This document shows positions 20,095-26,777 of a stretch of 51,142 nucleotides of DNA, in pieces. Within the stretch, counting starts at the first letter, position 1. The number at the start of each line of letters is the position of its first letter. The stretch comes from Nitrosomonas sp. (lineage in GTDB: Bacteria; Pseudomonadota; Gammaproteobacteria; Burkholderiales; Nitrosomonadaceae), in contig JAGNZK010000017.1 of the NCBI GenBank assembly GCA_017984435.1, forward strand, positions 1-51,142. The letters are read 5' to 3'. Both the position numbers and the translations under genes were made by a program. The notes beneath the pieces were generated by a model. That model saw nothing but the letters and a program-made list of their open reading frames with translations, was not told the DNA's origin and made no database searches.

Positions 20095-20286
20095 TTAATA
20101 ATTAGATTTTTCTTCAGTTGATCTGGCCTTGCCGCCGCCTTCCTGATCACCGGCCGGTATTTGATGAAATGGCTGGATCGTTTTACCATAAGCTTCAGGA
20201 TCAGGTGTTTCCGGCGCTGTTGGCTTGCCACCGCACGCAGCTAATAACATCACCGCGGTTACTACAAAAAAATATGTAGTTCTCAT
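20095..20286 (-). CDS. Small lipoprotein, hypothetical
   Basis: A 63-residue protein with a clear lipoprotein signal: basic MRTT start, hydrophobic core, and LLAACGG with the lipid-anchored cysteine at residue 18. The mature part of about 45 residues is rich in Pro, Glu, Thr and Gly and is probably disordered. GGAAGG lies about seven bases before the ATG. I recognise no family; it resembles the many short lipoproteins of unknown role. A perfect FNR-type box lies upstream at the position expected for activation, suggesting it is made under low oxygen. Confidence 0.7.
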   Translation of the reverse strand: MRTTYFFVVTAVMLLAACGGKPTAPETPDPEAYGKTIQPFHQIPAGDQEGGGKARSTEEKSNY

Positions 20287-20336
20287 AAAAAACCTTCCGT
20301 TGGTTGATAATGAATCGTTTCTGTTACACGGTTCAT

Positions 20337-20378
20337 AGACTACCGGTTGAGGTGGTATAGCACATTGATTTGAATCAA
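20337..20378 (-). promoter_or_regulatory. FNR/Anr-type box and -10 of the small lipoprotein gene
   Basis: TTGATTTGAATCAA (20365-20378) is a perfect TTGAT-N4-ATCAA palindrome. On the minus strand a -10-like TAGTCT lies at 20337-20342, which predicts a start of transcription near 20330. The box centre is then at -41.5, the standard class II FNR activation position. The box also lies 35-48 bases before the divergent Mut7-C gene, but at a spacing less easily matched to a -10 there. Confidence 0.65.
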
Positions 20379-20412
20379 ACTAGAGTAATTCTAATTAGCG
20401 ATAGCGCGATCA

Positions 20413-21156
20413 ATGGCACAAATCAGATTGCATTTTTACCAGTCATTAAATGATTTTGTTGAGCGGGCGTTGCGCGACACTGAAATTATTCATAATCTTG
20501 ATCGAAAAGCTTCGGTCAAGGACATGATCGAATCGTTCAATGTACCGCACACGGAGATTGAATTGATTCTGGTCAATGGGATTGCTGTCGATTTTAGCTA
20601 TATTGTGCAGTGCAGTGATTATATTCAGGTTTATCCTGCATCTGAGCATCCGGTAGTGACGCCATTACTACCACTGCGTCCAACATCAATGCGGCCGCCA
20701 CTATTTTTAGTGGATGTTAATCTTGGAAGATTGGCGCGCTATTTAAGGTTGCTGGGGTTTGATTGCTGCTATCGCAATGATTATGATGATGCCACAGTGG
20801 CGAGAATCGCCAGTGAACAACAACGCACCGTGTTGACGCGTGATCGTACATTGTTACAGCGCAGGATTATCACTTATGGATATTTTGTCCGGGCAAGTTT
20901 ACCTAAAATTCAAACGCAAGCAGTTCTGAAACGATTTGATTTATATGCTTTGTTAAAACCATTAACACGTTGCACACACTGCAATGGGCAATTAGTGGAA
21001 ACCGAAAAACAAAAAATAGAACATCGACTGGAACCATTGACCAAGCAGCATTACGACAGATTTCTGATGTGTCCGGAATGTGACCGGATTTATTGGCAGG
21101 GCAGTCACTGCGAGCGTGTAAAGCATCTGATTGATGACTTTCTTGCAGCAGAATGA
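20413..21156 (+). CDS. Mut7-C RNase-domain protein with N-terminal ubiquitin-like domain
   Basis: A 247-residue two-domain protein. Residues 1 to about 80 resemble the Mut7-C ubiquitin (ThiS/MoaD-like) domain, with KASVKDMIESF and LVNGIAVDFSY. From about residue 95 the Mut7-C RNase domain begins with PPLFLVDVNLGRLARYLRLLGFD, keeping the early aspartate of PIN-like nucleases, and contains TVLTRDRTLL near residue 138. A zinc ribbon follows: CTHC near residue 190 and CPEC near residue 218. The protein is cytoplasmic. It is probably an RNA-acting enzyme of the Mut7-C family, but its target is unknown. It ends with a 4-base overlap of a longer TetR frame; the likely TetR start is about 78 bases further on. 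Confidence 0.88.
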   Translation: MAQIRLHFYQSLNDFVERALRDTEIIHNLDRKASVKDMIESFNVPHTEIELILVNGIAVDFSYIVQCSDYIQVYPASEHPVVTPLLPLRPTSMRPPLFLVDVNLGRLARYLRLLGFDCCYRNDYDDATVARIASEQQRTVLTRDRTLLQRRIITYGYFVRASLPKIQTQAVLKRFDLYALLKPLTRCTHCNGQLVETEKQKIEHRLEPLTKQHYDRFLMCPECDRIYWQGSHCERVKHLIDDFLAAE

Positions 21157-21198
21157 TTGCATTCATTGCAATGCAGGATCGAGGTACGTTTTTTTTAT

Positions 21199-21227
21199 TT
21201 GACATTAAAGACAACCGGTCGTATTAT
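21199..21227 (+). promoter_or_regulatory. TetR gene promoter with operator in the spacer
   Basis: A perfect -35 TTGACA (21199-21204) and a -10 TATTAT (21222-21227) are separated by exactly 17 bases. The spacer contains ACAACCGGTCGT (21211-21222), a half-diverged version of the palindrome found at 21845. The predicted transcription start falls on or next to the ATG at 21234, giving a leaderless or nearly leaderless mRNA. Repressor bound here would block polymerase, so the gene is probably autoregulated. Confidence 0.75.
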
Positions 21228-21233
21228 AAAGTC

Positions 21234-21830
21234 ATGTCCAAATTAATTAAGAAAGAATTCAATAGAGAGAATCTGTTAAATCAGGGTGTTAATCTATTTA
21301 TGAATCAGGGCTATCATGGCACAGGGCTACAGGAGATTTTGGATGCGGTAAATGTTCCCAAGGGCTCTTTTTACAATTACTTTGGCAGTAAAGAGGATTT
21401 TGGTGCTGATGTCATTCAGCATTATACTGAGCCGTTTATTATGCAATTAACAGCCTATTTGGATAACTCAGGTGCTGATGCACTCAGTGCAATCAGACAC
21501 TATTTTGATGAACTCATTGTAGAACTTGAAAAGAATGAGTTTAAAGGTGGCTGCCTGCTGGGTAATTTCATGGGAGAGATCGGTGATACCAGTGAAGTTT
21601 GCCAGAAATCGCTTCAATCCGCGGTTAAGCGTTATCGGGATGTACTACAACTCGGATTGGTTAAAGCGCAGCAGCAAGGTACGGTGAGACTGGATAAATC
21701 AGCGGAAGAGATGGCTGATTTGCTGGTGAATACTTGGCAAGGTGCTTTATTGCGAATGAAGATAGAAAAATCATCCGCTCCAATTAAGCAGTGTTGTCAG
21801 GATTTGCTGGGAGATTATTTCAGGTCTTAA
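21234..21830 (+). CDS. TetR/AcrR family transcriptional regulator
   Basis: A 198-residue regulator. The N-terminal helix-turn-helix covers residues 8-55, with GYHGTGLQEILDAVNVPKGS and FYNYFGSKEDF, both close to the TetR consensus. The C-terminal ligand domain has GGCLLGNFMGEIGD near residue 103 and a helical end, resembling the YxaF/LmrA-type C-terminal domain. The start is set at the ATG at 21234 because a strong promoter ends just before it; a longer frame from 21153 would run through that promoter. No ribosome binding site is visible. Similar ACCGGT operators before this gene and before the following DUF4242 gene suggest that it represses both. Its inducer is unknown. Confidence 0.92.
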   Translation: MSKLIKKEFNRENLLNQGVNLFMNQGYHGTGLQEILDAVNVPKGSFYNYFGSKEDFGADVIQHYTEPFIMQLTAYLDNSGADALSAIRHYFDELIVELEKNEFKGGCLLGNFMGEIGDTSEVCQKSLQSAVKRYRDVLQLGLVKAQQQGTVRLDKSAEEMADLLVNTWQGALLRMKIEKSSAPIKQCCQDLLGDYFRS

Positions 21831-21837
21831 TTTTTTT

Positions 21838-21875
21838 AATTAATAAAAATACGACCGGTCATATTTTTATTAATT
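21838..21875. promoter_or_regulatory. Operator palindrome before the DUF4242 gene
   Basis: A 38-bp palindrome with one mismatch is centred on the ACCGGT core between 21856 and 21857. The inner arms are AAAAATACGACC and GGTCATATTTTT, and the outer arms AATTAATA/TATTAATT continue the symmetry. It matches the core in the TetR promoter. It lies eight bases after the TetR stop and 20 bases before the next start codon. In RNA it would form a hairpin with a U-rich arm, so it could also attenuate readthrough from the TetR gene. Confidence 0.75.
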
Positions 21876-21894
21876 TCATTCAATGGGAGATAAA

Positions 21895-22167
21895 ATGCCA
21901 AAATACATTATCGAACGGGAAATTCCCGGTGCAGGTTTACTGACACAACAAGATCTGCAAGCCATTTCGCAGAAATCATGCAGTGTGCTGAGCAGTATGG
22001 GGCCACGTATTCAATGGCTGGAGAGCTATGTGACGGATGATAAAGTCTATTGCATCTACATTGCGCCCGACGAAGCGACCATCAGAGCACATGCCGAGCA
22101 AGGTGAATTTCCCGCTAATCGTGTTTCACGAATCAAATCCGTGATCGATCCAACCACCGCTGAATAG
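21895..22167 (+). CDS. DUF4242 family protein (SCO4226-like)
   Basis: A 90-residue protein typical of DUF4242: it starts MPKYIIEREIPGAG, has WLESYVTDDKVYCIYIAPD near residue 42, and ends in the NRVSRIKSVIDPTTA segment. A Streptomyces member (SCO4226) was characterised as a nickel-binding protein with a ferredoxin-like fold; whether this one binds metal is unknown. The ATG at 21895 has GGGAGA four bases upstream; an earlier in-frame ATG at 21883 lacks such a site. It lies directly behind the palindromic operator and about 56 bases before the TPR gene, so the two probably form a TetR-controlled operon. Confidence 0.85.
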   Translation: MPKYIIEREIPGAGLLTQQDLQAISQKSCSVLSSMGPRIQWLESYVTDDKVYCIYIAPDEATIRAHAEQGEFPANRVSRIKSVIDPTTAE

Positions 22168-22223
22168 AACGGGAAAATGACGATCGTTCATAAAAATGAA
22201 TATTTTTAAAGGAGGTAATATCC

Positions 22224-23978
22224 ATGCAGCCCTATGTCATTCGATCCACGATATTCATTCTAATTCTGACTGTCACCGGTATCTCTGCGTCTTTTGCTGA
22301 GAATGCAGCGGCAACTGCGACTGCGACTAAAAAACATGCAGCTTCCCTAGAGTCGGGAGGTGGCCATCAGCATTACGTGCAATCGGATGAAGGACAGAAA
22401 CCAGGTCCGGATGGCCAGCTTGCACCCAAGTTGCACAACTTAGGAGAACATACGTTTCCCGTCAGCACACGCAATCCGTTAGCGCAGCAATACATCAACC
22501 AGGGTCTCAATCTTGCCTACGCGTTCAATCATGCCGAGGCACGACGGGCATTCCGCGAGGCGGCGCGGTTGGATCCCGGCCTTGCGATGGCTTATTGGGG
22601 GCAGGCGCTGGTGCTGGGCCCCAACATCAACGCCATGATGGAACCGAACGAAGAGCCTCAGGCGCTGGAGATCGTACAGCGGGCCAAGTCATTGATGACG
22701 AATGCGCCACCGAAGGAACAAGCACTGATCAATGCGCTTGAGAAACGTTATTCGGGGCAGGCTGAGCAACGGGAGGCGAACAATAAGGCTTATGCAGAGG
22801 CCATGCGGCAAGTGCATCAGCGTTTCCCGGATGATGCGGATATTGCAATGCTGTATGTAGAATCCATGATGGATCTGCGACCTTGGGGTTACTGGATGCT
22901 GGATGGTCAGCCGTATGAAGGGACAGCTGAAATTGTCGCGCTTACCGAAGAAGTATTGCGGCGCAATCCCAAACACCCAGGCGCTCTGCATATGTATATT
23001 CACCTGATAGAGTCGACAAGTACGCCCGAGCGAGCGGAAAAAGCAGCTGATACGCTACTGACGCTGATGCCAGCGGCGGGGCACATGATACACATGTCAT
23101 CGCATATTTATCAGCGTGTCGGGCGGTATGCCGATTCAATGAAGAGTAATCAGCTTGCAATCGCTGCGGACGAGGATTACATCACGCAGTGCCACGCGCA
23201 AGGTTTGTATCCGATGGTGTACTATCCGCACAATATCCATTTTCTTTGGTTTGCAGCTAGCGTGGATGGTCAGAGCAAGATTGCCATCCAATCTGCACGC
23301 GAAGTTGCCAGTAAAATTGATGATGCAGTGCTGAAGGCCATACCATTGACAGCAGTCTTCCGTGTCACCCCATATTGGGCGCTGGCGAGGTTTGGTCACT
23401 GGCAGGAAATTCTTGCAGAGCCTGCACCGCCATCGACCAATCTATTTTTAACAGGAGGCTGGCATTATGTGCGCGGCCTCGCATTTGTCGCGACAGGCCA
23501 ATTGCAACAAGCCGAACAGGAATTGGCAGCACTGCGCAAGATCATGAAAGACCCGCTGCTGGATGGTCCTCTGCTCTCAAAAAATACCACCAGGACTGTG
23601 TTGAGCGCAGCGCCTGAGGTACTCGCAGGCGAGATTGCTGCTGCGCGTGGACAGTTTGATCAAGCCATTGCACACCTTGAAAATGCAGTTCGTCTGGAAG
23701 ATGCCCTGGTGTATACGGAGCCGTTGGAATTTCACTTGCCACCACGGTTGGCACTGGGCGCCATTTTGCTGAAGTCAGGGCGGCCAGGCGAAGCAGAAAC
23801 GGTGTATTGGGAAGATCTGCGGCGCAATCGCAATAATGGCTGGGCGCTTTACGGTTTGACGCAGGCATTGCGCGCACAAAAGAGGGATGATCAGGCGGCG
23901 GTCATTACGACGCGTTTTGAACAGGCTTGGGCACGTGCCGATGTGAAATTGAGCGCATCCCGTTTCGGACGCGAGTGA
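22224..23978 (+). CDS. Exported TPR protein with conserved histidine motifs
   Basis: A 584-residue protein with a signal peptide (residues 1-25, ending SFA). TPR-like helices are visible at residues 87-135 and 495-565. The middle has three histidine-rich motifs typical of a TPR family often annotated only by its repeats: HMYIH (256-260), GHMIHMSSHIY (286-296) and YPHNIHF (334-340). Their invariant look suggests a metal or catalytic site rather than plain scaffolding. A perfect AAGGAGGT lies six bases before the ATG, suggesting strong expression. Base composition is GC-richer than that of TetR and DUF4242 just upstream. I do not know its function; it should act in the periplasm. Confidence 0.85.
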   Translation: MQPYVIRSTIFILILTVTGISASFAENAAATATATKKHAASLESGGGHQHYVQSDEGQKPGPDGQLAPKLHNLGEHTFPVSTRNPLAQQYINQGLNLAYAFNHAEARRAFREAARLDPGLAMAYWGQALVLGPNINAMMEPNEEPQALEIVQRAKSLMTNAPPKEQALINALEKRYSGQAEQREANNKAYAEAMRQVHQRFPDDADIAMLYVESMMDLRPWGYWMLDGQPYEGTAEIVALTEEVLRRNPKHPGALHMYIHLIESTSTPERAEKAADTLLTLMPAAGHMIHMSSHIYQRVGRYADSMKSNQLAIAADEDYITQCHAQGLYPMVYYPHNIHFLWFAASVDGQSKIAIQSAREVASKIDDAVLKAIPLTAVFRVTPYWALARFGHWQEILAEPAPPSTNLFLTGGWHYVRGLAFVATGQLQQAEQELAALRKIMKDPLLDGPLLSKNTTRTVLSAAPEVLAGEIAAARGQFDQAIAHLENAVRLEDALVYTEPLEFHLPPRLALGAILLKSGRPGEAETVYWEDLRRNRNNGWALYGLTQALRAQKRDDQAAVITTRFEQAWARADVKLSASRFGRE

Positions 23979-24007
23979 TGGTGTGCCGACACATCAGGAT
24001 TTGATCG

Positions 24008-24685
24008 ATGTCCTTTGATAAAACCATGAGTAAATTATTCGAAAGCAATTCTGAGCAATTAAAAAAAGATTTCCCTTCGATTCAGGAAATTAATGCTGCG
24101 AACAAAGATTTCCTCTATCGTCAAGGTGATCATTGTGCCAATGTTTTCTGGATAAAAGGTGGTATCGTGAAGCTTTCGCACCTGACAGCGCAAGGAACCG
24201 AAATTACCATCGCACTGCTCAGGCAAGGCGATGTGATTGGTTTCTTGGGAGAACATGCTGCGCATCATGCCATGGAAGAGTCTGCACAAGCATTAGGAGA
24301 AGTTGATTTTTACCGCTTGGCATATCAAGATTTCAAAGCACTGTTATCGCAGCATGCAGAGCTGGCGTGGTATGTTTTTGAGGAGACCTATGCCCGCAAA
24401 CAAAAAATCGAACGTAAACTTCGTACCATCCTGACGCAGCCGGTTGAAATACGCCTTGCAGCCGCATTATTGGAGCTGGCCGAAATGTTTGGCATACGCT
24501 GCACGCATGGTTATGCATTGGAAATTCATTTAACGCAACAGGATGTGGCGGATCTGATCGGTGCCAGCCGCTCGGTGGTGAGCACAATTCTGAACGATTT
24601 CAGAAGCCGCGGCATGCTGGACTACACGCGTGACCAGATTTGCATCAATGATGCTGCGCTCATTGCGTTTTATCATGCAAAATAA
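24008..24685 (+). CDS. Crp/Fnr family transcriptional regulator
   Basis: A 225-residue regulator. Residues 25-125 form the cyclic-nucleotide-type beta-roll (DFLYRQGDHCANVFWIKGG, LLRQGDVIGFLGEH). A dimer helix follows, and the C-terminal helix-turn-helix is LTQQDVADLIGASRSVVST near residue 177. It lacks the N-terminal cysteine cluster of oxygen-sensing FNR. The recognition helix has Ser and Thr where FNR has Glu and Arg, so it is unlikely to bind the TTGAT box at 20365. The ligand pocket does not show the cAMP signature. It starts 29 bases after the TPR gene, probably in the same transcript. Confidence 0.9.
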   Translation: MSFDKTMSKLFESNSEQLKKDFPSIQEINAANKDFLYRQGDHCANVFWIKGGIVKLSHLTAQGTEITIALLRQGDVIGFLGEHAAHHAMEESAQALGEVDFYRLAYQDFKALLSQHAELAWYVFEETYARKQKIERKLRTILTQPVEIRLAAALLELAEMFGIRCTHGYALEIHLTQQDVADLIGASRSVVSTILNDFRSRGMLDYTRDQICINDAALIAFYHAK

Positions 24686-24800
24686 CTGACATCACTCGGA
24701 GTGGTTTTGTTTTGTAGCTAACAGACAACGTGATAGTGTTGTATTAATGTTTGGTATGGTGATCCATCGGGGTGACCACAATTAATACAGGAGCATTAAC

Positions 24801-25157
24801 ATGAAAGTAATTTCACCGCGCATGCACGGTTATCTTGATTTTCTGACTGTCATTCTATTTTTACTTGCGCCAACCCTGTTCGGGCTAAATCAAGTACCGG
24901 CCTTGCTGGCGTACAGTCTCGCCGCTATTCATCTGCTTGTCACATTGGCTTCTGATTTTCCTTTCGGAGTTGTCAAGCTCATTCCATTTCCTGTGCATGG
25001 CTGGATTGAGCGCGTAGTCGGTCCTGCGTTGGTTGCAGTGCCTTTTATCCTGGGTTTTGCTACCGATGAAGTCGCGAGGAATTTTTATATCGCAGCGGGT
25101 TTTGTCATTATCGTGGTCGGTGTACTTACGGATTATCAAGGAAAGGTAAGAGACTGA
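24801..25157 (+). CDS. SPW-repeat-like small membrane protein
   Basis: A 118-residue membrane protein with four hydrophobic segments (about residues 11-27, 33-51, 67-87 and 93-112). The paired motifs HGYLDFLTVILFLLAP and HGWIERVVGPALVAVP look like two copies of an SPW-type repeat, in which a short motif precedes two helices. AGGAG lies eight bases before the ATG. It follows the Crp/Fnr gene by 115 bases and may be controlled by it. Function is unknown. It is convergent with gltD, with no clear terminator in the 79 bases between. Confidence 0.8.
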   Translation: MKVISPRMHGYLDFLTVILFLLAPTLFGLNQVPALLAYSLAAIHLLVTLASDFPFGVVKLIPFPVHGWIERVVGPALVAVPFILGFATDEVARNFYIAAGFVIIVVGVLTDYQGKVRD

Positions 25158-25236
25158 TAGATCTATGGATTTGTTTTATGTCGCTCCGATCCATTATCAA
25201 AGTACAGTTGAAGCTGTGCCTTTGTCTAGCATTTGT

Positions 25237-26712
25237 TCAAAATAATTTCATCTTCGGCAAATCGCTGTGCTGCATGAGAAACTCATCCACGCCTCGTGCT
25301 GCCTGTCTTCCCTCGCTGATCGCCCAAACCACTAGTGATTGCCCGCGGCGCATGTCGCCGGCCGCGAAGACGCCGGGGATGTTGGACATGTGGTTTTGAT
25401 CGACCAGTACGTTGCCGCGCTGGTCGAGTTTCACACCGAGTTGTGAAATCGGCCCTTCCGCTTCGGGACTGAGGAAACCTAGGGCCAACAGGCACAGGTC
25501 GCAATCGAGCGTGAACTCGCTGCCGGGGATTTCTTTCATCTTTGCTGGGCGGGAGCCTTGCATTTCCCATTCCAGGCGGATGCCGTGGAGTTTTTTGACG
25601 ACGCTGTTTTCGCCGGAAAAGGATTTCGTGTTGATGGCGAAGTCGCGGACGTCGTGACCAATGGGAGTGGCGGCTTCTTCGTGGGCGGAACTGACGCGAT
25701 AGATCATCGGCCAGTAGGGCCAGGGCATGTCCTGCGTTCGGCCGGCGGGTGGTTTGGGAAGCAGTTCAAATTGCTGAACGGACTTGCATCCCTGCCGGAT
25801 GGCGGTGCCAAGGCAGTCGGCTCCGGTATCGCCGCCGCCGAGAATGATGACATGCTTGTCCTTGGCGCTGATGAATTCCCGCTCTGGGATGTGGTCGCCG
25901 AGGTTGGTTTTGTTCTGCATCGGCAGATAGCTCATGGCCAGGTGGATGCCATTCAGATCGCGACCGGGGACGTCAATATCGCGCGCTTTTGTCGATCCGC
26001 CGCAGAGCACGATCGCGTCAAAATCGTGGCGTAGATCTTCGACCTTGATGTTGAAACCGACGTTGGCGTTGGTGACGAAGTTGATCCCCTCAGCTTTCAT
26101 CAGATCCACACGGCGATTGACGATATGCTTTTCGAGCTTGAAATTGGGAATGCCATACATGAGCAGCCCGCCGATTCGGTCGGCGCGTTCAAATACCGTC
26201 ACCAGATGTCCCGCCTTGTTAAGTTGGGCAGCACACCCGAGTCCAGATGGACCGGAGCCGACGACGGCAACCTTCTTGCCCGTCCGCGTGGCTGGCGGGC
26301 AGGGCTTAACCCAACCTTCCTTAAACGCGTGGTCAATGATGTTCTGTTCGATTGATTTAATGGTGACAGGTTGTTCATTGATCCCCAATACACACGCCTC
26401 TTCACATGGCGCAGGGCAAATGCGCCCCGTAAATTCAGGGAAGTTATTGGTTTTGTGCAGCATCTCGATGGCATCGTGCCACCGTCCCTTGTAGATAAGA
26501 TCGTTCCACTCTGGAATGATATTTCCCAGTGGGCAGCCGTTTGGGCCATGGCAGAACGGGACCCCGCAATCCATACAGCGGGCGCCCTGGCGCTCGAGTT
26601 TCTCCTCGGTAATGTCGAGATAGACCTCATTCCAGTCGACAACGCGCGACTCAACTGGCCGACGTGTCGCCGTTTCACGCTTGAATTCCCTGAAACCTGT
26701 GGGTTTGCCCAT
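25237..26712 (-). CDS. gltD: Glutamate synthase small subunit
   Basis: A 491-residue NAD(P)H-oxidising subunit that passes electrons to GltB. The N-terminal iron-sulfur domain has CMDCGVPFCHGPNGCPLGN near residue 46 and CPAPCEEACVLG near residue 100. The first FAD-binding loop is VAVVGSGPSGLGCAAQL near residue 146, followed by the NAD(P)H-binding HVIILGGGDTGADCLGTA, and the FAD-contacting PGVFAAGDMRRGQSLVVWA ends the protein. The start at 26712 is chosen because GGAG lies six bases upstream; an ATG four codons earlier lacks one. It lies 65 bases after gltB across an AT-rich spacer unlike the GC-rich genes on either side. Confidence 0.96.
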   Translation of the reverse strand: MGKPTGFREFKRETATRRPVESRVVDWNEVYLDITEEKLERQGARCMDCGVPFCHGPNGCPLGNIIPEWNDLIYKGRWHDAIEMLHKTNNFPEFTGRICPAPCEEACVLGINEQPVTIKSIEQNIIDHAFKEGWVKPCPPATRTGKKVAVVGSGPSGLGCAAQLNKAGHLVTVFERADRIGGLLMYGIPNFKLEKHIVNRRVDLMKAEGINFVTNANVGFNIKVEDLRHDFDAIVLCGGSTKARDIDVPGRDLNGIHLAMSYLPMQNKTNLGDHIPEREFISAKDKHVIILGGGDTGADCLGTAIRQGCKSVQQFELLPKPPAGRTQDMPWPYWPMIYRVSSAHEEAATPIGHDVRDFAINTKSFSGENSVVKKLHGIRLEWEMQGSRPAKMKEIPGSEFTLDCDLCLLALGFLSPEAEGPISQLGVKLDQRGNVLVDQNHMSNIPGVFAAGDMRRGQSLVVWAISEGRQAARGVDEFLMQHSDLPKMKLF

Positions 26713-26777
26713 TGCGTTCTCCATTCAAAATTAAAAGTTAAAAATGCAGAATCTCATCTTTACCTTTAATTTTTAGT

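Noticed and set aside
24008-24685. Crp/Fnr protein as the regulator of the TTGAT box at 20365
   Set aside because: Its recognition helix lacks the Glu and Arg that read TTGAT, and it lacks the FNR cysteine cluster.
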